Below are positions 8,628-17,553 of a DNA stretch of 64,000 bases, piece by piece (the stretch's first letter is position 1; each line of letters begins with the position of its first letter). The DNA comes from an uncultured Bacteroidales bacterium. GTDB lineage: Bacteria > Bacteroidota > Bacteroidia > Bacteroidales > Paludibacteraceae. Under the pieces are notes generated by a model. That model did no database searches and was not told where the DNA came from. It was given only the letters and a program-made list of their open reading frames with translations. The DNA is taken from the NCBI GenBank assembly GCA_937891975.1, contig CALAUA010000014.1, positions 248,001-312,000 of the forward strand. Reading direction: 5' to 3'. The position numbers were made by a program, and so were the translations under genes.

Positions 8628-8715
8628 AAATATTACGTTTATCCTACGTATATGTTACGTATATCCTACGTATATCCTACGTAAATGGTACGTAATTGAT
8701 AAGTAATTAGTAAGG
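8628..8715. repeat. 11-bp array (ACGTA type), eight units, inverted copy
   Basis: Eight 11-bp units; the best conserved read ATATCCTACGT, and each of the first six ends in ACGT. The complement matches the arrays at 25841 and 36519, including the flank after the last unit (8609-8627, complement of AGCCATCTTTTCCGAAGGA). The rest of the 8452-8861 gap holds the pyrE promoter, a 10-bp array, and two copies of GTTTAGTGAA (8731 and 8759) around a small inverted repeat (GACAC-AGG-GTGTC). It also holds the terminator at 8785. I see no gene in this gap. Confidence 0.85.
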
Positions 8716-8784
8716 GAAATAGAGGTAGGTGTTTAGTGAACGACACAGGGTGTCTGTTGTTTAGTGAATGGGAGCAACAGCATA

Positions 8785-8810
8785 AAAAACGCTCCGTGTT
8801 GGCGGAGCGT
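8785..8810 (-). terminator. Intrinsic terminator of the 8862-9662 lipoprotein gene
   Basis: An 8-bp perfect GC-rich stem (8789-8796 with 8803-8810) with a 6-nt loop. On the minus strand it is followed by a run of six T (8784-8789 on the opposite strand). No comparable T-run follows on the plus strand. Confidence 0.85.
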
Positions 8811-8861
8811 AGATGATATAGCACGGTGCTATGATGATATGTTGCAATGTATAAGTAAGTG

Positions 8862-9662
8862 TTACTGGTTGTAGCGATTGATTTGTGCGCTAGCTACCCG
8901 TTGCATTTGCTCAAGTCGGTTGATATCCTTCATGAGAAACCCAAGTTGGTAAGTGTCGGAAAGTGCTTGTTTCTCCTTATCGTTGAGATAGTACACCCAA
9001 TTGCGTGTAGGTTTGTCTCCTATTCCTTCTACCCTGATTTTACTATTCTGGTGCGTGCTGATGAAATTGAGCAGAGCAAGAGCATTGTCTTCGCTGAGTG
9101 TCATAATCTCGTGGTGCGCTCCATCTTGGAAATGGTGGTTGCGCCCAGATAAAGAAGTTTCTTCGCCGTTTGCCTGTAGTTGTATGGTTTGTTGGTTGAC
9201 TTGGTAAGTGCCATAGTAATAGCTTTTTACGATTGTTTGTCGGTTGTCACTTACATAAGCTTGCAGGAAATTGCGTGAAGTATTGCTATTGGTGGCAAGC
9301 AGTCGGTGTACGTATTTTCCATAATCTTCGTACTTGTCGTTTTTTTCGTACTTGAACAGTTTGATGAGCTGGTCCGCTTGTGCGAGAAGTGGCGGAAGGA
9401 TGGTATCAACATATGCCAATGTGCGTTGCGCCTCAAGATAGGTGATGCTATCTTCAAGAGCTTTAGCGACACGGCGTTGGTCCACTTGTTTAGGATAGAA
9501 GGTATGAAGTGAGTCAAGAACAATACGTGCTTGTCTCCATTGTCCGTCGTCAACAAGTGTTCTGGCATTGGAAATAAGTTGTTGCGCTATTTGCGTTTCC
9601 GAAGGTTGGCAAGCCATCAAAAGCATTGCACACCAGCAGGTGAAAAAGAGTCCTTTTTTCAT
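8862..9662 (-). CDS. Lipoprotein of unknown function
   Basis: 266 residues. The signal peptide ends in a lipobox at Cys18 (LLMACQ). The N-terminal part looks helical and TPR-like (QLISNARTLVDDGQWRQARIVLDSLHTFYPKQ). A middle segment with many polar residues (about 110-190) is followed by a compact C-terminal region ending in LEQMQRVASAQINRYNQ. I do not recognise a named family, but the layout resembles conserved Bacteroidales envelope lipoproteins. The gene stands alone: it has its own terminator and is divergent from the TPR lipoprotein at 9862. A weak promoter match (TAACTTTG, 9695-9702) lies 32 nt upstream. Confidence 0.75.
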   Translation of the reverse strand: MKKGLFFTCWCAMLLMACQPSETQIAQQLISNARTLVDDGQWRQARIVLDSLHTFYPKQVDQRRVAKALEDSITYLEAQRTLAYVDTILPPLLAQADQLIKLFKYEKNDKYEDYGKYVHRLLATNSNTSRNFLQAYVSDNRQTIVKSYYYGTYQVNQQTIQLQANGEETSLSGRNHHFQDGAHHEIMTLSEDNALALLNFISTHQNSKIRVEGIGDKPTRNWVYYLNDKEKQALSDTYQLGFLMKDINRLEQMQRVASAQINRYNQ

Positions 9663-9694
9663 ATGTAGAACGATGTTAGTGATTAAAAACGCTG

Positions 9695-9727
9695 CAAAGT
9701 TACGAATAAAAGTTCAAAAATACACAA
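9695..9727 (-). promoter_or_regulatory. Probable promoter of the 8862-9662 lipoprotein gene
   Basis: Minus-strand TAACTTTG (9695-9702) with TTG at 9725-9727. The spacing is 22 nt, two longer than elsewhere in this window, so this is less certain. It is divergent from and adjacent to the promoter at 9753. Confidence 0.5.
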
Positions 9728-9752
9728 TTTTTACAAAAAAAAACGCATAATG

Positions 9753-9783
9753 TTGTGTATTTGCAAATATTTTTGTACCTTTG
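9753..9783 (+). promoter_or_regulatory. Promoter of the TPR lipoprotein-mutL unit
   Basis: TTG (9753-9755), 20 nt, TACCTTTG (9776-9783), the standard Bacteroidota pair. The leader to the ATG at 9862 is about 75 nt and AT-rich near the start codon. Confidence 0.8.
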
Positions 9784-9861
9784 CAGCGGATATAGTGTGC
9801 TTGTTGCACAGTTTTTGTGAGGTGATACGAAAAGAAACAAATTTATAACTATTTAATAAGT

Positions 9862-11550
9862 ATGAAAAAATCATTGAAAGTTTTTGCGTCAGTAATGGCA
9901 TTTGCAGTGCTGACAGCTTGCGGAACTGCTGTTCAACCAGAGCAAGTTACCGTGAATCCTAGTCCATTGACCGTAGTAGGTAACCTCGTAGAGGCTGACA
10001 TCATGGGTACATTCCCAGTGAAGAAATTTGGTAAGAACGCTGTTTTGACCGTTACTCCAGTATTGAAGTATGCTGGTGGTGAGGCAGTAGGTCAATCAGT
10101 AACTTATGTAGGTGAGAAAGTAAAAGAGAATGGTACTGTAGTTTCTTACAAAGAAGGTGGTCAATTCTCATTGAAGGCATCTTTTGAGTATGTACCAGCT
10201 ATGGCAAAATCAGAGTTGTATCTCCGCTTTACCGCTAAGCAGGGCAAGAAAGTGGTTGAGATTCCTGATATGAAAGTGGCAGACGGTGTGATTTCTACCG
10301 CGAAGATTGCTCAAGCAGAGGACGTTAAGCCACAAGTAACTGCTGACAAGTTCCAACGTATTATCCAAGAGGTTCAAGAGGCAGATATTAAGTTCTTGAT
10401 CCAACAAACAACTTTGCGTAACTCAGAGTTGAAATCTCAAGAGTTGAAGGATTTGTATGCAGCAATTAAAGATGCCGACACAACCGCAAATAAAGCGATC
10501 AACAAGTTGGAAGTTGCAGGTTATGCATCTCCAGATGGTGAGCAAGACTTGAATGCTAAATTGGCTGAGACACGTCAAGCAAAATCACAAAAACACTTGC
10601 AAAAACAGTTGAAGAAGGCGAAAGTGGATGCAGCAATTGAGTCAAATGTAACAGCAGAGGACTGGGCTGGTTTCCAAGCAGCAATGGAAGCAAGCAACAT
10701 CCAAGATAAAGAATTGGTATTGCGCGTGCTCAGCATGTACACAGATCCAGAGGAGCGTGAAGCACAAATCAAGAACTTGAGCGCTGTATTCAAGACTATT
10801 GCAGACGAGGTACTTCCTGCATTGCGTCGCAGCCGTTTGATTTTGACTACCGATTTGATTGGTAAATCAGATGAGGAGATTGCAACTTTGGCAGTAAATG
10901 ATCCAGCAGCGTTGAATGTAGAAGAATTGCTCTATGCTGCTACTTTGACCAACGAAGCAAACGAGAAGTTGGCTATCTACAAGAAAGCAACAGAGTTGTT
11001 CGCAAATGACTATCGTGGTTTCAATAACTTGGGTATGGTATATTTTGCTCAAGGTAATGTGGCAGAGGCACGTCGTTGCTATGCAAAAGCATTGCAATTG
11101 GCTCCAGCTAATGCAGATGTAAACTACAACGCTGGTATTGCAGCTATGGCTGAGAACGATTTGGCAAAAGCAGAAGAGTATCTTGGTAAAGCAGCTGGTA
11201 CAGAAGGTGATTTGAATGCAGCAATGGGTACCCTCTACACAATGAAAGGTGACTATGCGGCAGCTAAGAATGCCTATGGTAACAGCGCAAGCAACAATGC
11301 AGCTGTTCAACATATTTTGAATGAGGATTATGCAGCCGCTCGCCAAACCTTGGCAAAAGTGGCAAATCCTAATGCAACTACCGCATATTTGGCAGCAGTA
11401 GTAGGTGCTCGCACCAATGATCGTGAGGCAGTTTACGCTAACTTGAAGTTGGCTGTTGAGCGCGATGCTGCTATGAAGGCAAAAGCACAAGAGGATATCG
11501 AGTTTGCAAAATACCAAGCAGACGAGAAATTTCAGGCAATCATTAAATAA
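9862..11550 (+). CDS. TPR-containing lipoprotein with OmpA-like middle region
   Basis: 562 residues, lipobox at Cys20 (VLTACGT). The first part (about 25-160) is beta-rich. Residues about 210-310 contain KLEVAGYASPDGEQDLNAKLAETRQA, which resembles an OmpA-like peptidoglycan-binding core that has lost part of its motif. The C-terminal half holds at least two clear TPR units (NDYRGFNNLGMVYFAQGNVA; ALQLAPANADVNYNAGIAAM) and more degenerate ones to the end. I recognise the architecture from Bacteroidales, where such proteins are abundant envelope lipoproteins of unknown role. Codon use is highly regular (GCA, GTA, CGT), suggesting strong expression. The last base overlaps the next start. Confidence 0.8.
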   Translation: MKKSLKVFASVMAFAVLTACGTAVQPEQVTVNPSPLTVVGNLVEADIMGTFPVKKFGKNAVLTVTPVLKYAGGEAVGQSVTYVGEKVKENGTVVSYKEGGQFSLKASFEYVPAMAKSELYLRFTAKQGKKVVEIPDMKVADGVISTAKIAQAEDVKPQVTADKFQRIIQEVQEADIKFLIQQTTLRNSELKSQELKDLYAAIKDADTTANKAINKLEVAGYASPDGEQDLNAKLAETRQAKSQKHLQKQLKKAKVDAAIESNVTAEDWAGFQAAMEASNIQDKELVLRVLSMYTDPEEREAQIKNLSAVFKTIADEVLPALRRSRLILTTDLIGKSDEEIATLAVNDPAALNVEELLYAATLTNEANEKLAIYKKATELFANDYRGFNNLGMVYFAQGNVAEARRCYAKALQLAPANADVNYNAGIAAMAENDLAKAEEYLGKAAGTEGDLNAAMGTLYTMKGDYAAAKNAYGNSASNNAAVQHILNEDYAAARQTLAKVANPNATTAYLAAVVGARTNDREAVYANLKLAVERDAAMKAKAQEDIEFAKYQADEKFQAIIK

Positions 11551-11789
11551 TGTCGGTATTATTCCCAAAAGTACCCAAACCCCGTGAGTGGGACTATCGC
11601 CCCATTTACTATGATAAAGAAAAGGAGGCGCGCAAGGATAAACTTGCGCGTCTTCATCGTGGTTCGTTTCGTGAAGCACATGAAGCGAATACTCATAAAA
11701 AAAGCGACACTGCAAAGCGCACTTCAAAATTGGTATTTTGGATTGCATTGTTGGCATTGTTGCTCTTTGCCTTTTACTATTTGCTATGA
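11550..11789 (+). CDS. Small conserved membrane protein upstream of mutL
   Basis: 79 residues: a charged N-terminal part (PKPREWDYRPIYYDKEKEAR, many Lys/Arg) followed by one transmembrane helix at the very C-terminus (LVFWIALLALLLFAFYYLL). With no signal peptide this looks like a tail-anchored inner-membrane protein. It overlaps the upstream gene by 1 nt (TAATG) and mutL by 4 nt (ATGA), so all three are probably translationally coupled. I know of similar small proteins beside mutL in Bacteroidales but of no function. Confidence 0.75.
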   Translation: MSVLFPKVPKPREWDYRPIYYDKEKEARKDKLARLHRGSFREAHEANTHKKSDTAKRTSKLVFWIALLALLLFAFYYLL

Positions 11790-13573
11790 GTGATATAATT
11801 CATCTATTGCCCGATAATGTAGCCAACCAGATAGCTGCTGGCGAGGTGATTCAACGTCCAGCTTCGTGCCTGAAGGAGTTGGTGGAGAACTCGTTGGATG
11901 CAGGTGCAAAGCACATCCGTGTGATTGTTCGCGATGCAGGTCGAACGTTGTTGCAAGTAGTAGATGATGGTAAAGGCATGAGTCCTACAGATGCTCGTAT
12001 GGCCTTTGAACGGCACGCTACTTCGAAAATTCGTCAATCAAGCGACCTATTTCAACTTCGTACGATGGGTTTCCGTGGAGAAGCTTTGGCGAGTATTTGT
12101 GCTGTTGCCCACGTGGAAATGCAAACTCGTCGTGAAGAAGATGAGGTAGGGACACGAATAGAAATAGCAGGTTCGGATATCGTTGGTCAGGAGGTGGTAC
12201 AATGTCCAGTAGGTACTAATATGAGGGTGAAGAACCTCTTCTACAATGTACCAGCACGTCGTAAATTTTTGAAAACAGACCAGACCGAATTGCGTAATCT
12301 AATTATGGAATATCAACGCATAGTGTTGGTTAATCCGCAAGTGCAATTCACTTTTGTGAGCAATGATGAAATCATATCAGAGTTGCCCCCTAGTACGCTG
12401 AAACAGCGTATTGAAGCTGTCTTTGGGCATTCGTCAAAACCTTATACAGGTCAATTGGTGGATATTGCTACAAAAACAGAATTAGTACACATTTCAGGAT
12501 TTATTGGAAAACCTGAGATGGCTGGTAAAAACAGCCAACAATATATGTTTGTGAATGGGCGTTTTATGCGTCATGCCTATTTTCATAAGGCATTGATGAC
12601 TGCATATTCTGGAATGTTGTTGTCAGATCATGCGCCATCTTATTTCATCTATTTCGATATAGATCCAGAAGCGATAGATGTAAATATCCATCCTACTAAA
12701 ACGGAAATTAAGTTTGCAGATGAACAGGCTATTTTCCAAATTCTATTGGCAGCGACTAGAGAGGCATTGGGCAAATTTAATGTGGCTCCATCATTGGATT
12801 TTACCACAGAGTCGCATTTGGAAATGCCTACTCCGACACAGCGTCCTACTTCGATTGTTGCTCCGCGCATTCAACTTGATCCTAATTATAATCCGTTTAA
12901 TACGCATACATCAAATCGTGCAGTGTCGGGATGGGAGCAGTTGTACGATGCATCATCTTCCACTAGAAATGAAGTGTTGAATGAGCCCATTTTCGACTTT
13001 CCTGTAGTAACAGAATACACTCCTCTAATACAATGGGATGGTAGCTACATTATAGTTCCAACAGCATCTGGGTTAATGATTGTGCATCAGCATCGCGCGC
13101 ACGTATGCATACTATATAAGGTGTTGTTGGAGCAATTGCAAACTAGTCAAGCAGCTACCCAGCCGTTGCTTTTTCCTGAGATATTGGAGTTGTCGCAAGA
13201 TGATTTTGATACATTAGAGCAACTTCTACCTGAATTGAAGAGTGTCGGTTTTGAATTGGAACAATTCTCGCCTATCGCATATGCAATCAATGCAGTGCCT
13301 GCTTTGTTGGGGCAGAAAAATGCATCTGACACAATTTTGCAAGTTATTCACAAAGTACAAGATACAGAACATTCTGCTACACAACAATGGCAAGAAATGG
13401 TAGCTCTTAATTTGGCGGATCAAATGGCTATTCCACAAGCTAAAACACTTACAGAGATAGAAATGCGTGATTTGATAGAACGACTTCAACAGTCGTCTCC
13501 ATCTCGGCATTTACCTAATGGTCAAACAATTAGCATATTACTTACCCATGAAGATGTACAAAAGCATTTCTAA
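11786..13573 (+). CDS. mutL: DNA mismatch repair protein MutL
   Basis: The start is the ATG at 11786 (MSDIIHLLPD), giving 595 residues; a longer frame from 11738 would run back into the preceding gene. GHKL ATPase motifs are in order: NQIAAGEV with the catalytic Glu (about 14-21), DDGKGM, MGFRGEALASI, and later NLFYNVPARRKFLK. A transducer domain with VNIHPTKTEIKF follows, then a variable linker (about 335-410) and the dimerisation domain. The C-terminal endonuclease motif DQHAAHERxxxE is not visible; the equivalent segment reads MIVHQHRAHVCILY. It links MutS mismatch recognition to downstream repair. Confidence 0.93.
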   Translation: MSDIIHLLPDNVANQIAAGEVIQRPASCLKELVENSLDAGAKHIRVIVRDAGRTLLQVVDDGKGMSPTDARMAFERHATSKIRQSSDLFQLRTMGFRGEALASICAVAHVEMQTRREEDEVGTRIEIAGSDIVGQEVVQCPVGTNMRVKNLFYNVPARRKFLKTDQTELRNLIMEYQRIVLVNPQVQFTFVSNDEIISELPPSTLKQRIEAVFGHSSKPYTGQLVDIATKTELVHISGFIGKPEMAGKNSQQYMFVNGRFMRHAYFHKALMTAYSGMLLSDHAPSYFIYFDIDPEAIDVNIHPTKTEIKFADEQAIFQILLAATREALGKFNVAPSLDFTTESHLEMPTPTQRPTSIVAPRIQLDPNYNPFNTHTSNRAVSGWEQLYDASSSTRNEVLNEPIFDFPVVTEYTPLIQWDGSYIIVPTASGLMIVHQHRAHVCILYKVLLEQLQTSQAATQPLLFPEILELSQDDFDTLEQLLPELKSVGFELEQFSPIAYAINAVPALLGQKNASDTILQVIHKVQDTEHSATQQWQEMVALNLADQMAIPQAKTLTEIEMRDLIERLQQSSPSRHLPNGQTISILLTHEDVQKHF

Positions 13574-14390
13574 ATTAATTATCGTATTGTTTTGTTGTGT
13601 ATCATGCACGCAACCTAAGTTAGATAGATTAATCATTTTACACACTAATGATACGCATTCTCAGATTGAACCGTTGGAAAGCGGTAAAAAAGATGCAAAT
13701 TGTAGTGGGTATGCTCGTAGAATGGGTGTGATAAAGCAAGAACGCGAACAAGATCCGTACTTATTACTAGTTGATGGTGGTGATTTTTGTCAAGGAACTC
13801 CATATTTTAATTTTTACCATGGTCGTATAGAGATTGATGCTATGAATAAAATGGGATATGATGCCGTGACATTGGGGAATCATGAGTTTGACAACGGTGT
13901 TGATACTCTGGCAATTGTGTTGCAAGATGCGAAATTTCCGATAGTGTGTGCAAACTATGATGTGACACATTCGGTATTGAAGGATATTGTGAAACCTTAC
14001 ATCATTATCCATCGACAAAATATACGAATTGGTATTTTTGGAATAGGTGTAAATCCTCAAGGGCTTATTGCAGAAAAGAATTTCTACCCATTACAATATT
14101 TGGATCCAATAGAATCTGCTCAGAAAACTGCCAATATCCTAAAAGATAAGAAGTGTGATTTAGTCGTTTGTTTGAGTCACCAGGGAACCCACAATAGGGT
14201 AGAAGGACAATTGTCGGACGTGGAATTGGCGCAATCCACGCGAAATATAGATATTATTATCGGAGGACATACGCATAAAATAGTTACTAATTACTACATT
14301 CCAAACTTGGATGGCGATAGCGTATTACTTGCGCAAATGGGGAAAGCAGGAGCAAGAATGGGAAAAATATTGGTACAAATGCAGGAATAA
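13548..14390 (+). CDS. 5'-nucleotidase/UshA-type metallophosphatase domain lipoprotein
   Basis: I prefer the ATG at 13548 (MKMYKSISKLI), 280 residues, overlapping the mutL end by 26 nt; it gives a proper signal peptide and lipobox Cys (CCVSCTQ). Metal-site motifs are ILHTNDTHSQIEP, LLVDGGDFCQGTP, TLGNHEFDNG, VCLSHQGTH and IDIIIGGHTHK, the full calcineurin-like set of the UshA N-terminal domain. The nucleotide-binding C-terminal domain is missing from this chain. A separate gene at 49706-50464 encodes just that domain. Together they may form a two-chain periplasmic or outer-membrane 5'-nucleotidase, but they are 35 kb apart. Confidence 0.85.
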   Translation: MKMYKSISKLIIVLFCCVSCTQPKLDRLIILHTNDTHSQIEPLESGKKDANCSGYARRMGVIKQEREQDPYLLLVDGGDFCQGTPYFNFYHGRIEIDAMNKMGYDAVTLGNHEFDNGVDTLAIVLQDAKFPIVCANYDVTHSVLKDIVKPYIIIHRQNIRIGIFGIGVNPQGLIAEKNFYPLQYLDPIESAQKTANILKDKKCDLVVCLSHQGTHNRVEGQLSDVELAQSTRNIDIIIGGHTHKIVTNYYIPNLDGDSVLLAQMGKAGARMGKILVQMQE

Positions 14391-14412
14391 ATGCACATTT
14401 CTTTCGAAAAAT

Positions 14413-14443
14413 TTGCATATTCCAAAAAAAAGTGGTTACTTTG
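14413..14443 (+). promoter_or_regulatory. Probable promoter of acpP-fabF
   Basis: TTG (14413-14415), 20 nt, TTACTTTG (14436-14443). The second base of the -7 box is T instead of A, but spacing is exact. The leader to acpP is about 70 nt. Confidence 0.65.
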
Positions 14444-14514
14444 CAGTCGATTTTGGAATTATTGATAGAAAATTATTAAAATAAATACAAAATATTAACT
14501 AAAAAAATGTAATT

Positions 14515-14751
14515 ATGTCAGCAATTGAATCAAAAGTTAAAGCAATTATCGTTAATAAATTGGGCGTAGAAGAATCACAAGTTACTCCAGAGGCAAGTTT
14601 TACAGCAGATCTTAATGCAGATTCGCTCGATACAGTAGAGTTGATCATGGAATTTGAGAAAGAGTTTGATGTTTCTATTCCAGATGAGGATACTCAAAAG
14701 ATCAATACTGTAAAAGACGTTATTGATTACATTGAGAAACTTCAAGCATAA
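14515..14751 (+). CDS. acpP: Acyl carrier protein
   Basis: 78 residues, acidic, with the phosphopantetheine attachment Ser37 in NADSLDTVEL, which is the standard ACP motif. It carries growing acyl chains for fatty acid synthesis in the cytoplasm. It is followed by fabF, the usual gene order. A strong hairpin lies between the two genes and may reduce fabF transcription relative to the abundant ACP. Confidence 0.97.
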   Translation: MSAIESKVKAIIVNKLGVEESQVTPEASFTADLNADSLDTVELIMEFEKEFDVSIPDEDTQKINTVKDVIDYIEKLQA

Positions 14752-14781
14752 GTTTTTTACGTATTTACACTTTTACCATGG

Positions 14782-14825
14782 ACGAGTTTGTGGAGTAGCA
14801 ATCCGCAAACTCGTTGGGTGTTTTT
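14782..14825 (+). terminator. Hairpin between acpP and fabF (probable partial terminator)
   Basis: A 13-bp stem with one T-G wobble (14782-14794 with 14802-14814) and a 7-nt loop. TGGGTG and a T5 run follow at 14821-14825, ending 5 nt before the fabF ATG. No promoter is visible after it, so it is more likely an attenuator of read-through than a full stop. Confidence 0.7.
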
Positions 14826-14830
14826 AAGAT

Positions 14831-16084
14831 ATGCAACCAAGGCGTGTCGTAGTTACTGGATTAGGAATGGTTACTGCATTAGGAAATGATGTAGCAACCA
14901 ATTGGTACAACTTGCTTCAGGGAAAGAGTGGAGTAGGTTCAATTACTCATTTTGATTCTTCAAAATTCAAAACGCAATTTGCTTGTGAGGTTAAGGATTT
15001 GGATGTTTCTGACCTGTTTGATTCCAAAGAGTTGCGTCGCTATGATCGCTATATCCACTTTGCTGTGAAATCTGCTGAAGAAGCAATAGTAGATTCTGCT
15101 ATTCAGATAGAGCAAGAAAATCCGCTACGCTGTGGGGTGATTTATGGTAGTGGAATGGGAGGGATCAAAACCTTAGATGTCAATATCGGTGGGTTTGGAG
15201 CTGGTGATGGTACGCCTCGATATAGTCCTTTCTTCATTCCGATGATTATCACCAATATGGCTGCAGGTATGTTGGCAATTCGCTATGGTTTCCATGGAGT
15301 TAATTTTGCCACAACATCTGCTTGCTCTTCATCTGCACATGCCATTGCTAATGCTTGTTATCAAATTCGTATGGGCTTGGCAGACATTATACTTACGGGT
15401 GGTAGCGAAGCAGCTGTGGAGGTGTCAGGAATTGCAGGTTTCAATGCACTCCATGCCTTATCAACACGCAATGATTCTCCTCAGACGGCATGTCGTCCAT
15501 TCTCGGCGTCGCGTGATGGATTTGTGCTCGGCGAAGGAGCTGGGACACTTGTTTTGGAGGAATATGAGCATGCTAAAGCACGTGGAGCACATATCTATGC
15601 GGAAATTGTAGGTATAGGACTGACGGCTGATGCCTATCACTTAACGGCATCAGATCCCGAAGGTGTTGGAGCTAAGAATGCTATGCAGTTGGCTATTAAT
15701 GAGGCAGGTATTGAATTAAATCAAGTAGATTATATCAATACTCATGGTACTTCTACTATTATTGGTGATTTGGCAGAGGTTAAGGCAATTCAAGATTTGT
15801 TTGCTGAACATGCTTATAATATCAGCCTCACATCTTCCAAGTCGATGACAGGACATGTTCTTGGCGCTACCGGAGCTATAGAAGCAATCATCTCAGTATT
15901 ATCCATGAAACATAGTATGGTCACTCCAACTATCAATCACGAAGAGGGGGATGAAGATCCGAATATTGATTATAAACTCAATTTCACATTCAACCAAGCG
16001 CAGCCGCGTACTATTCAATATGCCATGAGTAATAACTTTGGCTTTGGTGGCCACAACGCTTGCTTGCTCTTCAAAAAAGTATAA
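14831..16084 (+). CDS. fabF: Beta-ketoacyl-ACP synthase II
   Basis: 417 residues, the normal FabF length. The condensing cysteine is Cys165 in TTSACSSSAHA; the two catalytic histidines are in NTHGTST (about 307) and SMTGHVLGATGA (about 343). The C-terminus SNNFGFGGHNACLLF is typical. It extends acyl-ACP with malonyl-ACP in the fatty acid cycle and follows acpP. Confidence 0.97.
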   Translation: MQPRRVVVTGLGMVTALGNDVATNWYNLLQGKSGVGSITHFDSSKFKTQFACEVKDLDVSDLFDSKELRRYDRYIHFAVKSAEEAIVDSAIQIEQENPLRCGVIYGSGMGGIKTLDVNIGGFGAGDGTPRYSPFFIPMIITNMAAGMLAIRYGFHGVNFATTSACSSSAHAIANACYQIRMGLADIILTGGSEAAVEVSGIAGFNALHALSTRNDSPQTACRPFSASRDGFVLGEGAGTLVLEEYEHAKARGAHIYAEIVGIGLTADAYHLTASDPEGVGAKNAMQLAINEAGIELNQVDYINTHGTSTIIGDLAEVKAIQDLFAEHAYNISLTSSKSMTGHVLGATGAIEAIISVLSMKHSMVTPTINHEEGDEDPNIDYKLNFTFNQAQPRTIQYAMSNNFGFGGHNACLLFKKV

Positions 16085-16137
16085 ATCAACGCGGCGCTGC
16101 CGCACTATATATTAACTGTTTTATTTTTTAAGGTATT

Positions 16138-16332
16138 ATGATTACAACTAAAATTGGTGAGAACGCAGGTTTGATCTGGAATGCATTACAAGGTGGTGCT
16201 CTCACACTCAAAGCTTTGAAGAAAGCTACAAAATTGAAAAACGACGACTTGAACCTCGCTTTGGGCTGGTTGGCTCGCGAAGGTAAAGTTGCTTTCGAAG
16301 CAGGAGAAGAATTGACTATCTCTCTCCTTTAA
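16138..16332 (+). CDS. Winged helix-turn-helix protein, DUF2582 family
   Basis: 64 residues. The sequence MITTKIGENAGLIWNALQ followed by LTLKALKKATKL and LNLALGWLAREGKVAF is the compact winged helix of DUF2582, with the recognition helix in the middle. Family members are widespread in Bacteroidota and of unknown role; a DNA- or RNA-binding regulator is plausible. It is well separated from fabF (53 nt) and closed by a terminator. Confidence 0.85.
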   Translation: MITTKIGENAGLIWNALQGGALTLKALKKATKLKNDDLNLALGWLAREGKVAFEAGEELTISLL

Positions 16333-16340
16333 TTGCTACG

Positions 16341-16377
16341 ATAGGGCTGTTTGACACCGTCAAACAGGCCCTATTTT
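16341..16377 (+). terminator. Intrinsic terminator after the DUF2582 gene
   Basis: A stem of about 15 bp (16341-16355 with 16359-16374) containing one bulged G, a loop of about three bases, and a short T-run after it. An 11-bp repeat array starts only 10 nt downstream. Confidence 0.85.
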
Positions 16378-16386
16378 ACCTATCAA

Positions 16387-16452
16387 TCACGCACTATTCA
16401 CGCACTATTCACGCACAATAGACGGACAATAGACGCACAATAACCACACAAT
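16387..16452. repeat. 11-bp array, six units, just upstream of asd
   Basis: Units TCACGCACTAT (twice), TCACGCACAAT, AGACGGACAAT, AGACGCACAAT and AACCACACAAT run in exact 11-bp register and end 9 nt before the asd ATG. The unit sequence is unrelated to the ACGTA arrays, but period and position (after a terminator, before a gene) are the same. No TAnnTTTG promoter is visible between the array and asd. Confidence 0.85.
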
Positions 16453-16461
16453 TCGACTACT

Positions 16462-17487
16462 ATGAACATAGCTATCGTGGGCGCATCAGGCGCTGTAGGA
16501 CAAGAACTACTCAAGATTTTGGCTGAACGCCAATTTCCAGTTACCAATCTTAGACTTTTCGGCTCTGCACGCAGTGCAGGCACAACATATACGTTCTGCG
16601 GAAAAGAATATACCGTAGAACTGCTTCAACATGGCGACCTCTTCCAGGGGATAGATATTGCTTTCGTTTCTGCAGGTGGCTCTGTATCAAAAGAATATGC
16701 CGAGGATATCACCCGTCATGGTGCGATCATGATTGACAACTCGTCTGCTTTTCGTATGGATGAGCAGTGTCCTTTGATTGTTCCAGAAATCAACCCAGAG
16801 GACGTACAACTGGCTCTTCAGGAGGGTGGCAAACGTATTATTGCCAATCCTAACTGCACGACTATCATCATGGCAGTCTGCTTAAAGGCAATTGAGGAAC
16901 TCTCGCATATCAAGCGCGTACATGTATCATCCTACCAATCGGCTTCGGGCGCAGGTGCTAGTGCTATGCTTGAATTGGAGGAGCAATACCGACAAGCGGT
17001 TAATGGAGAGGAAGTTATACACAACAAGTTTCCCTATCAACTCGCATATAACCTTATCCCACAGATTGATGTTTTTGGTGATGATGATTATACGAAAGAA
17101 GAGTTAAAAATGTATCACGAGACTCGCAAGATTATGCACTCTGACATAGCAGTGTCTGCTACTTGCGTACGTGTACCTTCGTTGCGTGCTCACTCAGAGG
17201 CAATTTGGGTAGAAACCGCTGAGCCACTTTCTCCTGAGCAAGTGCGTGAAGCTTTATCGCGTGCTGATGGTGTACAAGTGATGGATGATCCAACAAAATC
17301 AAATGGTAAATACCCTTATCCTATGCCACTATATTTGAGTGGAACAGACGATGTGTATGTAGGTCGTATTCGCCGCGACTTGGCAAATGAGAATGGTATT
17401 ACATTCTGGTGTGTAGGGGATCAAATCCGCAAAGGTGCTGCCCTTAATGCAGTACAAATAGCTGAGAAAATCATTCAACATAACTAA
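16462..17487 (+). CDS. asd: Aspartate-semialdehyde dehydrogenase
   Basis: 341 residues. The nucleotide-binding loop is IVGASGAVGQELL at residues 5-17. The catalytic Cys132 lies in IANPNCTTI and the SYQSASGAGASAM segment follows. It reduces aspartyl phosphate to aspartate semialdehyde, the branch point to lysine/diaminopimelate, threonine and methionine. It stands alone between two terminators, with an 11-bp repeat array where its promoter should be. Confidence 0.96.
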   Translation: MNIAIVGASGAVGQELLKILAERQFPVTNLRLFGSARSAGTTYTFCGKEYTVELLQHGDLFQGIDIAFVSAGGSVSKEYAEDITRHGAIMIDNSSAFRMDEQCPLIVPEINPEDVQLALQEGGKRIIANPNCTTIIMAVCLKAIEELSHIKRVHVSSYQSASGAGASAMLELEEQYRQAVNGEEVIHNKFPYQLAYNLIPQIDVFGDDDYTKEELKMYHETRKIMHSDIAVSATCVRVPSLRAHSEAIWVETAEPLSPEQVREALSRADGVQVMDDPTKSNGKYPYPMPLYLSGTDDVYVGRIRRDLANENGITFWCVGDQIRKGAALNAVQIAEKIIQHN

Positions 17488-17495
17488 TCAATAAT

Positions 17496-17542
17496 ATATA
17501 TATAAAAAAGGTTGCTGATAAAGCAACCTTTTTTATATATAT
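17496..17542. terminator. Bidirectional terminator between asd and a minus-strand lipoprotein gene
   Basis: Stem AAAAAAGGTTGCT (17504-17516) with AGCAACCTTTTTT (17522-17534) around GATAA, extended on both sides by alternating TA. The A- and T-runs allow termination in both directions. Confidence 0.9.
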
Positions 17543-17553
17543 TTCTTTTATAA

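Noticed and set aside
10867..11757. 296-codon minus-strand frame opposite the TPR lipoprotein gene
   Set aside because: The Cys-rich translation is the typical antisense of GCA/CAA-rich codons; the plus-strand gene is well supported.
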